Translations under genes and position numbers: made by a program
Source: Acidimicrobiia bacterium
GTDB taxonomy: Bacteria > Actinomycetota > Acidimicrobiia > Acidimicrobiales > Poriferisodalaceae
Direction of reading: 5' to 3'
DNA: 64,000 nt
NCBI GenBank assembly: GCA_022820925.1
Contig: JAJEEO010000014.1
Coordinates: 62,001 to 126,000, forward strand
The notes under the pieces: model-generated
Seen by the model: the letters and a program-made list of their open reading frames with translations, nothing else
Database searches by the model: none
What the model was told of the DNA's origin: nothing
In this document: positions 16,571 to 28,467 of the stretch, piece by piece
How the letters are laid out: every line of letters begins with the position of its first letter
Position numbering within the stretch: the stretch's first letter is position 1

Positions 16571-17269
16571 TTACTGATTCACGTGATGCGGTTCCGCGTG
16601 CCCGTGCATAGCGGTTCGCAACGCGGACGGGGCTAACAAGACCCCCCCCCCACTTCCGTCATCGGAGACGGACCAGTAGTGCCCGGCGTGCGCAGGCCCG
16701 TCAGTGCCGCCCAGCCATTCACCCAGCAGCAGATGAGAGGGATACAGCTTGAGCTTGGCGGTGCATGTACGGCTGTGAACGTTCGGCAGCATGCCCTGGA
16801 GGCTTACCAAGTCCTCGAAGAGCTCGCCGCTGCTACGGAAGCCCTCGGGATCGTCCTCGATCCGGACGGGCTTCACCAACCGGTAACTGAGTTTGCGCCA
16901 GTACTCCCCGCGCCAAGCATCCTCGACAGTCGTGAATTCCAACCAGAAGAACGGCAGCCCGAACTCTGCCTCAAGACGCCGCTTGCACTCCGCAGCGAAC
17001 TCATAGGTACCCGGGTGCTCGGCTGAAGTGTTCGCAAACAACACGACGTCACCACGGCCCGGGTCAAGCAGACCCTCTTCCGCCGCCATGAACGTCAGCG
17101 CCGCCGAGGAACGGCCGCCGGAGAAGCTGACCACATGGGGCAACTCCGCGTGTGCCGCATCCCGGTAGACGAACGGGCCGAGTCGCTTCGGCCGACGCCG
17201 CACCGCGAGCGAGGACAGGTTGCTGCACTCGTCGGCACTCTCAGCCTGTCTCAACTCGACTGTCGCCAT
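16571..17269 (-). CDS. PAPS-reductase-like protein, N-terminal fragment (PP-loop)
   Basis: 232 residues from ATG 17269. HVVSFSGGRSSAALTFMA (45-62) holds the N-type ATP-pyrophosphatase loop SGGxxS. FANTSAEHPGTYEF (about 83-96) and NVHSRTCTAKLKLYPSHLLL (about 177-196) follow, as in phosphoadenosine-phosphosulfate-reductase-family proteins. After the G10 tract the frame reads 25 unrelated residues and stops, while the expected continuation lies in another phase. The gene is first in the five-gene cassette, so switching the tract would control only this protein. Either a real phase-variable gene, a recent loss or a sequencing error in a homopolymer. Confidence 0.8.
   Translation of the reverse strand: MATVELRQAESADECSNLSSLAVRRRPKRLGPFVYRDAAHAELPHVVSFSGGRSSAALTFMAAEEGLLDPGRGDVVLFANTSAEHPGTYEFAAECKRRLEAEFGLPFFWLEFTTVEDAWRGEYWRKLSYRLVKPVRIEDDPEGFRSSGELFEDLVSLQGMLPNVHSRTCTAKLKLYPSHLLLGEWLGGTDGPAHAGHYWSVSDDGSGGGVLLAPSALRTAMHGHAEPHHVNQ
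16642..16651. repeat. Homopolymer C10 (G10 in the coding strand)
   Basis: Ten consecutive C on the plus strand inside the PAPS-reductase-like gene. N-terminal and C-terminal phases match only if the run has 8 or 11 bases. Runs this long are rare in coding DNA and mutate by slippage. Confidence 0.95.
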
Positions 17270-17412
17270 CGGCCTTGTCCCGTCATCACGCCGCGCCCCG
17301 TTGGCGGCAGCCCTTATGTGTAGCAAACCCGTGTGACGTGAATACGACTCGTGAACAATATGGAAATGGCTCAGGGCAGCAGCAACAGCGGCCGGGGACA
17401 CCAGCAGCCGAG

Positions 17413-17528
17413 GGCTGGGGAGGGGCCGGGGTACCCGCGCGCAGTTATGAAGCGCCCCGCCCACATCCCACGAGCCGACAACGCGCTTCATCTGTTTGAA
17501 GCACGGGTGCCCCGGCCCCTCTCCAGCC
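17413..17528. repeat. Dispersed hairpin element, copy 1
   Basis: A 28-bp outer stem (17413-17440 with 17501-17528; only one non-pairing position besides G-T pairs) encloses the core 17435-17507. The core has a left arm ending ATGAAGCGC (17447-17455), a 24-nt variable centre, and a right arm GCGCTTCATCTGTTTGAAGC (from 17483). The core recurs at 57345-57417: 24 nt on the left and 25 nt on the right are identical and the centre has the same length. The outer stem sequence is quite different there but still pairs. It lies between the 5' end of the island cassette and the 3' end of the lipoprotein gene. Also readable on the minus strand as a short peptide frame starting MKR. Confidence 0.85.
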
Positions 17529-17551
17529 CGGGTCAACAACCACAGAGACAG

Positions 17552-18421
17552 TCAGCGAAAGCGAAGCCCCCCGCGCCGGCGCCGGTTGCGAAGGGCGAGG
17601 GCCACTAGAAGAGCAGCAATGATCGCCACAGCGATCCCCCAGATGATCGCAATACGCGCACCGCGACTGGCACGCTGAGCCAGCCGCTCAGCCTCCGCAT
17701 CCGCCGCAGCAACCTCAGCATCAACCAGCTCGCCGGAAACCCGAAGCTCGTGCACGCCCCCTTCATTGAGCGTCAACGCCCCCGATTCGGGCAATCGGCC
17801 AGCGCCATTGGGCACGGACGCCTGCACCACCAGCGTCACCAGCTCATCCAGCGGAGCCCCCGCGCGAGCCTCGATGTCGGCGATCGGCATGCCGAACAAC
17901 TCCCCTTCGAGAGCATCAGCGGCAGCCGGGTTCACCAGCCCGCTGACCGGACGGTCCAAGCCGACGGTGAGGGTCAGCTCGTAGCGCACCTGTGCGCCGT
18001 CGCGCGATCCCACGTAGGTCGCAGACCTGAACAGGCCGGCCGAACCGTCCGCCGGCCGGTCGATCTCGCCGAGCACCTCGGCCAGCTCGGCGGGCGACGC
18101 GAAACGCTTCGACGCCACCACCACCAGGCGCTGGCCGGCGGTGGTGTCTGAGACCTGCTGGCTGACCTCCCAGCCGACCAGGCCGTCGTAGGTGATCAGC
18201 TCGGCGAGGTCGGGCGTCCAGCGCATCACCTCTTCGTCGAAGGTGATCTCGACGATGACCTCACCGGCGCCGTCGTGCGCGATGTCGACGTCGACGACGA
18301 TGTCGGCGCGGCAGCCTGCTGCCAGCACCGCCGCTGCCACAACCGCCAGCGCTGCACCGATGCGCCGCCGCGACTGCCGACGGCTCCGCGGCACTGGCGT
18401 AGGAAGCACCGTGCCCGTCAT
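17552..18421 (-). CDS. LppM-like lipoprotein with C-terminal membrane anchor
   Basis: 289 residues from ATG 18421, seven bases after the clpC stop. The N-terminus is Arg-rich, then a hydrophobic stretch ends in the lipobox LAAGC (about residue 34). The mature part begins RADIVVDVDIAHDGAGEVIV, typical of the LppM/DUF3153-like group, and a single membrane helix near 255-280 is followed by a basic tail RNRRRRGG. So it is probably held at the membrane at both ends with an extracytoplasmic domain. Function unknown. A second member of this family lies at 50378-51256. Codons are somewhat less GC-biased than in clpC. Confidence 0.8.
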   Translation of the reverse strand: MTGTVLPTPVPRSRRQSRRRIGAALAVVAAAVLAAGCRADIVVDVDIAHDGAGEVIVEITFDEEVMRWTPDLAELITYDGLVGWEVSQQVSDTTAGQRLVVVASKRFASPAELAEVLGEIDRPADGSAGLFRSATYVGSRDGAQVRYELTLTVGLDRPVSGLVNPAAADALEGELFGMPIADIEARAGAPLDELVTLVVQASVPNGAGRLPESGALTLNEGGVHELRVSGELVDAEVAAADAEAERLAQRASRGARIAIIWGIAVAIIAALLVALALRNRRRRGGLRFR

Positions 18422-18428
18422 GGCACGG

Positions 18429-20930
<2,502 letters not shown>

Positions 20931-21039
20931 TGGGCCTCCTGATTTGAGCCATGCACACGGTGCCGAAGGTCTCTTGAGCGCAGTGTAACGATGCCCTGCC
21001 GCATCGCTCCCTAGCACCGCTGTCGTTTACGGTTGCGCC

Positions 21040-22071
21040 GTGGCGCTGCTTTCGCCCCTGCAAACCCGACCCCGTCCCGACGACGACCTGGCCCGCGTCG
21101 AAGCGGCATTGCGGGCCGCGGCGGTCACCGGCGACGATTTCCTCACCGAGGTGACCTCGCACCTGATCCCCGCAGGCGGCAAGCGCTTGCGTCCGGCGTT
21201 CGTCATCGCCTCGGCACTGGCGCTCGATCCTGACGGCGCCGCGCCGGAGGCGGTCACCGACGAGATGGTGCGAGGCGGCGTGGCCGTGGAGCTGGTGCAT
21301 TTGGGCTCGCTGTATCACGACGACGTCATGGACGACGCCGAGACACGCCGCGGCATCGAGGCCGTCAACCACCGCTGGGGGAACCTCAAGGCGATCCTGG
21401 CCGGCGATTTCCTGCTGGCCAAAGCGTCTGAACTCGCAGCGTCGCTGGGCACCGAAGTGGCTGCCCTGCTGGCCGCCACCATCGGGCGGCTGTGCGAGGG
21501 ACAGGTGCGTGAGCTGCAGCTGATCTATGACCGCAGCCGCACCGAGGAGCAGTACCTGCTGGCCATCCAGGGCAAGACCGCGGAGCTGTACGCCACCTCG
21601 TGCCGCATCGGCGGGCTGGTGTCAGGCGTCGACCCCCGGTCGCTGGAGCTTCTCACCAGCTTCGGCCTCGCGTACGGGATGGCATTCCAGATCGTCGATG
21701 ACGTGCTCGACCTCGTGGCCACCGACGAGGAACTCGGCAAGCCCTCGGGCAACGACCTGCGCGAGGGCGTGTACACCCTGCCGGTCATCCGGATGCTGAC
21801 TGACGGCCATCCGTCCCGTGCGAGGTTGGCCGAACTGCTGGGCGAGCCGCTGGACGACGAGCGGCGGGACCGAGCCCGGGCGATCGTGGTGGACAGCCCC
21901 GAGATCGCCACCTCGGTGGACACCGCGCAGGGATACGTGTCCGACGCGCTCGATGCGCTGGCCCCGCTCGATGCGACACCGGCCGTTATCGGCTTGCGGG
22001 CCGCAGCCTCGAACCTGCTCGGGACGCTGCCGGCGACCGCCTCGCGTGCGGGCGCCGCCGGCCGATCCTGA
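21040..22071 (+). CDS. Polyprenyl (trans-isoprenyl) diphosphate synthase
   Basis: 343 residues from GTG 21040. Family landmarks are AGGKRLRPAFVI (about 48), the first Asp-rich motif YHDDVMDD (about 92), the Gln/Lys block ILAGDFLLAKA, and the second Asp-rich motif FQIVDDVLDL (about 215). The long-chain type (hepta/octa/nonaprenyl, for menaquinone side chains) is most likely from length and sequence, but product length cannot be read safely. It is divergent from clpC (110 bases apart, sharing a promoter region) and two bases upstream of folP, so isoprenoid and folate genes are co-transcribed here. Confidence 0.92.
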   Translation: MALLSPLQTRPRPDDDLARVEAALRAAAVTGDDFLTEVTSHLIPAGGKRLRPAFVIASALALDPDGAAPEAVTDEMVRGGVAVELVHLGSLYHDDVMDDAETRRGIEAVNHRWGNLKAILAGDFLLAKASELAASLGTEVAALLAATIGRLCEGQVRELQLIYDRSRTEEQYLLAIQGKTAELYATSCRIGGLVSGVDPRSLELLTSFGLAYGMAFQIVDDVLDLVATDEELGKPSGNDLREGVYTLPVIRMLTDGHPSRARLAELLGEPLDDERRDRARAIVVDSPEIATSVDTAQGYVSDALDALAPLDATPAVIGLRAAASNLLGTLPATASRAGAAGRS

Positions 22072-22073
22072 GC

Positions 22074-22964
22074 GTGTCCACCGACGCCATGGCTCCCCTC
22101 TGGCCGGTCCAGCGCCGTTACCGCCACGAGCAGTGGGACCCCGGTCGGGGGCTGTGCTGGGAGTGGGGCACCCGCACGTTCGTGATGGGCATCATCAACG
22201 CCACCGAGGATTCGTTCTCGGGCGACGGCGTCGCCGATCGGCTCGACGATGCGCTGGCCTTGACACGAGAGCTGGTGGCAGCCGGCGTCGACATCATCGA
22301 CGTTGGCGGCGCCTCCAGCCGGCCCGGCGCCGAGCCCACTCCGCTGGAGGATGAGCGACGCCGCGCCGTGGGGGTCATCGGCGCGGTCCGGGCCGAGCTG
22401 GACCGCATCGGGGCCGAGCTGCCGATCTCGGTCGACACGACGTGGGCCGAGGTGGCGGCGCCCGCCTTCGATGCCGGCGCGTCGGTGGTGAACGACATCA
22501 CCGGTTTCCGCCTCGACCCCGACATGGCGCCGCTCGTGGCCGAACGCGGGGCGGCTGCTGTCATCATGCACAACCAGCGAGGCCGGCCCCACACCGACCT
22601 GGTCGCCGACGTGAACGCCGGGCTGGAAGCCAGCCTGCAGATCTGTGCGGACGCCGGCGTCGGCACGGATCGGATCGTCGTCGATCCGGGCTTCGGCTTC
22701 GGCTTCGGCGTGTCGCAAAACCTCGAGATGATGCGCCGCCTGCCCGAATTCTGGTCGCTGGAGCTGCCGGTGCTCATCGGAACATCGCGCAAGTCCACGA
22801 TCGGCGCCGTCACCGACACCAAGCCCGGCGATCGCCTCTTCGGCACGGCATCCACCATCGTTGCCGCCATCTGCGCCGGCATCGACGTCGTGCGGGTGCA
22901 CGACGCGGCGGAGATGATGCAAGCGGTTCGCATGACCGACGCCATCGTCCGCCCTAGCGCGTAG
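22074..22964 (+). CDS. folP: Dihydropteroate synthase
   Basis: 296 residues from GTG 22074. VMGIINATEDSFSGDG (about 37-52) is the first family signature, with Ala where many have Pro. DIIDVGGASSRPGA is the second. SVDTTWAEVA, VNDITGF, VDPGFGFGFG and PVLIGTSRKSTIG complete the TIM barrel and pterin/phosphate sites. It condenses 6-hydroxymethyl-dihydropterin diphosphate with p-aminobenzoate. DVGGASSRPG (Gly for the usual Glu in DVGGESTRPG) and IINATEDSFS depart from the consensus, so a divergent paralogue is possible, though other catalytic residues are present. folK and folB lie 5 kb away. Confidence 0.85.
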   Translation: MSTDAMAPLWPVQRRYRHEQWDPGRGLCWEWGTRTFVMGIINATEDSFSGDGVADRLDDALALTRELVAAGVDIIDVGGASSRPGAEPTPLEDERRRAVGVIGAVRAELDRIGAELPISVDTTWAEVAAPAFDAGASVVNDITGFRLDPDMAPLVAERGAAAVIMHNQRGRPHTDLVADVNAGLEASLQICADAGVGTDRIVVDPGFGFGFGVSQNLEMMRRLPEFWSLELPVLIGTSRKSTIGAVTDTKPGDRLFGTASTIVAAICAGIDVVRVHDAAEMMQAVRMTDAIVRPSA

Positions 22965-23078
22965 GGACCTGCGCCCGCAGCGAAGGCAGCAGGATCCTCT
23001 GCTCCCGCGATCCAGCAGGTCGCAACGTCGCAGAGTCTCCTGCCGCCTCCGCAGCTAGGGCATCTGTGCTTTGACGGG

Positions 23079-24392
23079 TCAGCCGCCGACTGGTGCTTGG
23101 GTGCCGTCGGGCATGAGCTGGGTGCGGGTGCCGTCGGCGGCCTCGCTGTAGAACGTCGGCTGGCCTGACGCTTCGAGCGTGGCCAGCATGGCCGGCAGCG
23201 GCGCACCGACACCGCGCAGGAACTCGATCACCCGGGCGGGCCCGAGATGGTCGAGCATCTCGAAGGGGCCGTGCACCCAGTTGAAGCCCCAGCGGATGGC
23301 GTTGTCGATGTTCGCGATGTCGTCGGCGATCTCGGGCACGAGGCCGGCTGCGTAGGCCAGCGTGCCGCCGAAGATGTGCCGGGCCAGCTCGCCTTGTGGG
23401 GAGTCGGCAAACATCACGTCGCCCAGGTCAGCGGGCACACCTTCGAGATCGGGCGGCGAGGCGGCGCGCCAGTCGCCGGTCAGGAGATCGAACGTTTCGG
23501 CCTTGCGAGACCCGTCGTCGAGCTTGGTCCTCCGGCTGAAGCCCCCGCCGGTCTTGCGGCCGAGCTGGCCCCGGTCGGCCATCGCCTGTTCCGCCGCAGG
23601 AAACGCGGTGAACTCGAGCCCCCGGTCGCCCGCAGGCAGGTTCTGGGCCAGGTTGGCGCCCACCAGCTCCATGACGTCGAGGCCGATGAGATCGATGAGC
23701 CCGTAGAGACCAGTCGGCGGCAGCCCGACGGGCGCGCCCAGCACCGCGTCGATGGTCTCCTGGGTCATGCCGTCGGCCAGGAACGGCTTGGCCAGGTGCA
23801 GACCCGACAGCATGAAGAAGCAGCCGATGCGGTTGCCGATGAAGTTGACCGTGTCCTTGGCGTGCACCACGCCCTTGCCGAGCCGCTCGGCACCGAATCG
23901 AGCGAAGGCGTCGATCACCTCGGGCTCGGTGTCCTCGCCGGGCACCAGCTCGAACAGCTTCATCACCCGCACGGGGTTGAAGAAGTGGGTGATCGCCACA
24001 TCTCGGCGGAACCGCTCGCTCATGCCGTCTGAGATCTGGCGCAGGGGAATGCCCGAGGTGTTCGACGAGATGACCGAGCCGTCGCTGCGCGCAGCTTCCA
24101 GCCGCTCGAACAGCTCACGCTTGGCGGCGAGATCCTCGATGACTGCTTCGCACACCCAGTCGTAGCCGGCGATGTCGTCGAGCCCGTCGTCGACCGTGCC
24201 GATGCTCACCAGGTCGCGGCATTCATCGTCGACGCCGTCCAGCGCACGCTGTGCCGCCTCGGGGTCGGTGTCGAGCACGAGCACCCGGCACCCTGCCGCT
24301 GCGGACGCTGCGGCGATGCCGGCGCCCATCGTGCCTGCGCCGATGATCGCTACTGAGTTGATCTCACGTGCAGATGCACCGCTCTCGCTCAT
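23079..24392 (-). CDS. 3-hydroxyacyl-CoA dehydrogenase
   Basis: 437 residues from ATG 24392 (GTG 24398 also possible; GGTAGG is spaced better for the ATG). VAIIGAGTMGAGIAAASAAAG is the NAD-binding glycine motif. SSNTSGIPLRQIS, THFFNPVRVMKLFELVPG and KDTVNFIGNRIG form the catalytic region with its conserved His-Glu pair. A second C-terminal 3HCDH domain follows (FNWVHGPFEMLDHLG near 385). It lacks the enoyl-CoA hydratase half found in FadB-type fusions. The start lies about ten bases after the stop of the acyl-CoA dehydrogenase gene, so the two probably form a fatty-acid oxidation operon. Confidence 0.9.
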   Translation of the reverse strand: MSESGASAREINSVAIIGAGTMGAGIAAASAAAGCRVLVLDTDPEAAQRALDGVDDECRDLVSIGTVDDGLDDIAGYDWVCEAVIEDLAAKRELFERLEAARSDGSVISSNTSGIPLRQISDGMSERFRRDVAITHFFNPVRVMKLFELVPGEDTEPEVIDAFARFGAERLGKGVVHAKDTVNFIGNRIGCFFMLSGLHLAKPFLADGMTQETIDAVLGAPVGLPPTGLYGLIDLIGLDVMELVGANLAQNLPAGDRGLEFTAFPAAEQAMADRGQLGRKTGGGFSRRTKLDDGSRKAETFDLLTGDWRAASPPDLEGVPADLGDVMFADSPQGELARHIFGGTLAYAAGLVPEIADDIANIDNAIRWGFNWVHGPFEMLDHLGPARVIEFLRGVGAPLPAMLATLEASGQPTFYSEAADGTRTQLMPDGTQAPVGG

Positions 24393-24401
24393 GTCCACTG
24401 C

Positions 24402-25556
24402 CTACCGGGTGCCGGCGACTTCGCGGCCGATGATCTCCTTCATGATCTCGGTCGTGCCGCCGTAGATGGTCTGGATCCTGGCGTCCGCGTACGCCTTGGA
24501 GATCGGGAATTCGCTCATGTAGCCGTAGCCGCCGAACAGCTGCAGGCAGCGGGTGATGAGCCGCAGCTGCATCTCGGTCACCCACCACTTGGCCTCGGCG
24601 GCATCGGTGGCGGTCAGCTCGCCGGCATTGAGCGCCTCGATCTGGCGGTCCACGAACACCCAGGCGATGTCCAGCTCGGTCTTCATCTCCGCCAGCTCGA
24701 AGCGGGTGTTCTGGAACGAGGCGATGGTCTGGCCGAACGCCGTGCGCTCGCCGACGTAGTCCACCGTCCAGTCGAACGCCGCCTGCGCGTGCGCCACGCC
24801 GCCCACCGCGATCGACAGGCGTTCCTGGGGCAGGTTCCGCACGAGGTGCAGGAACCCGTTGCCCTCGCCGCCGAGCAGGTTCTCCTCGGGCACGAACACG
24901 TCGTCGAAGAACAGCTCGGCCGTGTCCTGGGACTTCAAGCCCAGCTTGTCGAGATTGCGGCCCCGCTCGAAGCCCTCCATGCCCTCCTCCAGCACGATCA
25001 GCGACATGCCCCGGTGCTTCTCGGTGGGGTCGGTCTTGGCCGCCACGATCACCAGGTCGGAGTTGATGCCGTTGGTGATGAACGTCTTGGCGCCATTCAC
25101 GACGTACCCGTCGCCCGAGCGCACCGCCGTGGTGGTGATCGAGGCCAGATCGGAGCCGGTTCCCGGCTCGGTCATGGCGATCGCGCTCATCAGCTCGCCG
25201 CTGGCGAGTCCCGGCATCCAGCGCTCGGCCTGCTCGTCAGTGCAGAGGTTCATGAAGTAGGGCAGGCAGATGTCGTTGTGCAGCGTCATGCACTGCCCCG
25301 AGCTGGCCGCGCCCGACGCGTGGACTTCCTCGTTGACGATGGCGTTGTAGCGGAAGTCGAGAACCCCGCCGCCGCCGTACCGCTCGTCGACGGCGGTCGC
25401 CAGCAGGCCCACGTCTCCCGCCTTGCGGAACATGGCCTTGTCGATCTTGCCGTCCGCCTCCCATTTCTCGTGGTTGGGGACGATCTCACGCTCCACGAAG
25501 GCTTTGGCCGTCTCGCGGAACATCTCGTGCTCTTCGTCAAAGATGGTGCGCCGCAT
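24402..25556 (-). CDS. Acyl-CoA dehydrogenase
   Basis: 384 residues from ATG 25556. Both family signatures are present: AIAMTEPGTGSDLASITTTA (FAD/substrate loop) and QLFGGYGYMSEFPISKAYADAR near the C-terminus, which ends with the usual IYGGTTEIMKEIIGRE. The catalytic glutamate in this long-chain-like subgroup would be in IYGGTTEI. It oxidises acyl-CoA at C2-C3 and passes electrons to ETF. It is followed by the 3-hydroxyacyl-CoA dehydrogenase and is divergent from a thioesterase 40 bases away. Chain-length specificity cannot be read. Confidence 0.93.
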   Translation of the reverse strand: MRRTIFDEEHEMFRETAKAFVEREIVPNHEKWEADGKIDKAMFRKAGDVGLLATAVDERYGGGGVLDFRYNAIVNEEVHASGAASSGQCMTLHNDICLPYFMNLCTDEQAERWMPGLASGELMSAIAMTEPGTGSDLASITTTAVRSGDGYVVNGAKTFITNGINSDLVIVAAKTDPTEKHRGMSLIVLEEGMEGFERGRNLDKLGLKSQDTAELFFDDVFVPEENLLGGEGNGFLHLVRNLPQERLSIAVGGVAHAQAAFDWTVDYVGERTAFGQTIASFQNTRFELAEMKTELDIAWVFVDRQIEALNAGELTATDAAEAKWWVTEMQLRLITRCLQLFGGYGYMSEFPISKAYADARIQTIYGGTTEIMKEIIGREVAGTR

Positions 25557-25596
25557 ACTCGGAGCGTATGTGGCTTCGCAGCTAGCGTCACGGGCC

Positions 25597-26268
25597 GTGA
25601 CTGCCGACGACGCTCTGCGCGACTGGGCCGCCACCGAGCGGGCCGCCGCCGCGATGCGCCGGCTGAACCAGGCGCTGACCAACCGGCGGGTCGACGACGA
25701 GGTGCTCGACGAGATCACCGCAACGGTCGAGGCCACCGCCGAGCGGCTGGAACAGGGCACGCTGCGGGTGAAGCTCGACGACATGCTCTCGCGGCCGTAT
25801 CTGCGGGAGATCTACGAGAACCAGTACTTCCCGCTGCCGCTGGAGCCCGGCGACGAGATCGAGTTCGACCCGTTCTCGATCGGCGGAGGGGTGCTGCATC
25901 CGGCATCGGTGAACGTCAAGTACTTCAAGGAGTCCGACGAGGCCGTGCGGGGCGAGGCCGTCGTGGATCCCATGTTCGCGGGGCCGCCCGAGCGCACCCA
26001 CGGCGGCGTGGTGGCGTTGATCATCGACGAGCTGATGGGCGCACTCAACCGCATGCGGGGCCGTCAGGCCTACACCGGCCGGCTGACCGTCCACTATCAC
26101 GCCGGCACCCCGCTGGGCGTGCCGCTGCACTTGCGGGCGTGGGTCGATCACACGTCGGGTCGCAAGATCGTCCAGCACGCCGAGGTGCACGGCCCCGACG
26201 GGATGTGCGTCAAGGCCGAGGGGCTGTTCATCCTGCGCGCCGACGCACCGGCCGCGCCGGGGGACTGA
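25597..26268 (+). CDS. Hotdog-fold thioesterase (PaaI-like)
   Basis: 223 residues from GTG 25597. The C-terminal half holds the hotdog domain, with PPERTHGGVVALIIDELMG (the HGG..a.liDe motif) and AYTGRLTVHYHAGTPLGVPL. The N-terminal 100 residues are an extension with a helical start (ERAAAAMRRLNQALTNRR). The family cleaves acyl-CoA thioesters. Transcribed divergently from acyl-CoA dehydrogenase with 40 bases between, it probably shares regulation with that pathway. Confidence 0.82.
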   Translation: MTADDALRDWAATERAAAAMRRLNQALTNRRVDDEVLDEITATVEATAERLEQGTLRVKLDDMLSRPYLREIYENQYFPLPLEPGDEIEFDPFSIGGGVLHPASVNVKYFKESDEAVRGEAVVDPMFAGPPERTHGGVVALIIDELMGALNRMRGRQAYTGRLTVHYHAGTPLGVPLHLRAWVDHTSGRKIVQHAEVHGPDGMCVKAEGLFILRADAPAAPGD

Positions 26269-26293
26269 TCCGGCGCCAAGAGGCTGAGCCCCG

Positions 26294-26407
26294 GGCCCGA
26301 GCGGCCCGCGAGCGAAGCGAGCTAGAGCGGGCAGTACAGGGCGAAGCCGTGGCCCGAGCGGCCCGTGAGCGCAGCGAACAAGAGCGGGAGATGCTGGCAG
26401 AGCGACG
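26294..26407. repeat. Imperfect tandem repeat, 57-bp period
   Basis: Two copies begin GGCCCGAGCGGCCCG at 26294 and 26351. The sequence between the thioesterase and lysS ends holds nothing else. It could be translated on the plus strand as an Arg/Glu-rich repeat but has no start signal. Confidence 0.75.
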
Positions 26408-26440
26408 AGAAGGTGCGCCAATCCGCGCAGGCGCCGGGTC

Positions 26441-27919
<1,479 letters not shown>

Positions 27920-27953
27920 CGCAAGCTCACGGTACCGACAGGGGCTCGGGCGG

Positions 27954-28463
27954 TTACGTATCCGGTGAGGCCTCAGCCAGATCCCGCAGCCGGTCCGCTG
28001 CCGCGATGCGCTCGCACTCTTGATCAGCGACCGCCGTCAGATCGCCGATCGTGACGAGTTCGGGCGCCAGCTCGGCCAGCGGATCGAGCACGAACCGGCG
28101 CTCGCGCATCCGCGGGTGGGGGATGACGAGCTCGGGGTCTGCCAGCACCACGTCGCCGAAGAGCAGCACGTCCACATCCAGCGTGCGCGGTCCCCATCGC
28201 TCTCGCCGCACCCGGTGCGCGGCCGCCTCGAGCGCTTGGCAGCGCGCCAGCAGCTCATACGGCCCCTCGGTCACCGCAAGCTCGGCCACGAGGTTCAGGA
28301 ACGGTGGCTGTTCGGGCCCGATGGGTGCGCTGCGGTAGACGCCCGAGCAGGCAGCCAGCAGGCCCGCGTCGTCCAGTGCATCGAGTGCATCTGCGAGCTG
28401 TGCCGCCGGGTTGCCGAGGTTGGCGCCCATGCCCACGAACGCCCGGGTGCCGGTGCCCCCCAC
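27954..28463 (-). CDS. folK: 2-amino-4-hydroxy-6-hydroxymethyldihydropteridine diphosphokinase
   Basis: 169 residues. It has FVGMGANLGNPAAQL (substrate loop), GVYRSAPIGPEQPPFLNLVA, RRERWGPRTLDVDVLLFGD (the family signature RWGPRTLDiDil) and IPHPRMRERRFVLDPL. It pyrophosphorylates hydroxymethyl-dihydropterin, feeding FolP. It lies four bases downstream of folB on the same strand, consistent with coupled translation. Clear match, normal length. Confidence 0.95.
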   Translation of the reverse strand: MGGTGTRAFVGMGANLGNPAAQLADALDALDDAGLLAACSGVYRSAPIGPEQPPFLNLVAELAVTEGPYELLARCQALEAAAHRVRRERWGPRTLDVDVLLFGDVVLADPELVIPHPRMRERRFVLDPLAELAPELVTIGDLTAVADQECERIAAADRLRDLAEASPDT

Positions 28464-28467
28464 CGTC

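Noticed and set aside
17413..17528. Integron attC site
   Set aside because: A long bulged hairpin resembles attC, but no R'/R'' core sequences (GTTRRRY/RYYYAAC) are present and no integrase is nearby.
26294..26407. Arg/Glu-repeat small protein on the plus strand
   Set aside because: No start codon with a ribosome-binding site; best explained as a non-coding tandem repeat between convergent genes.
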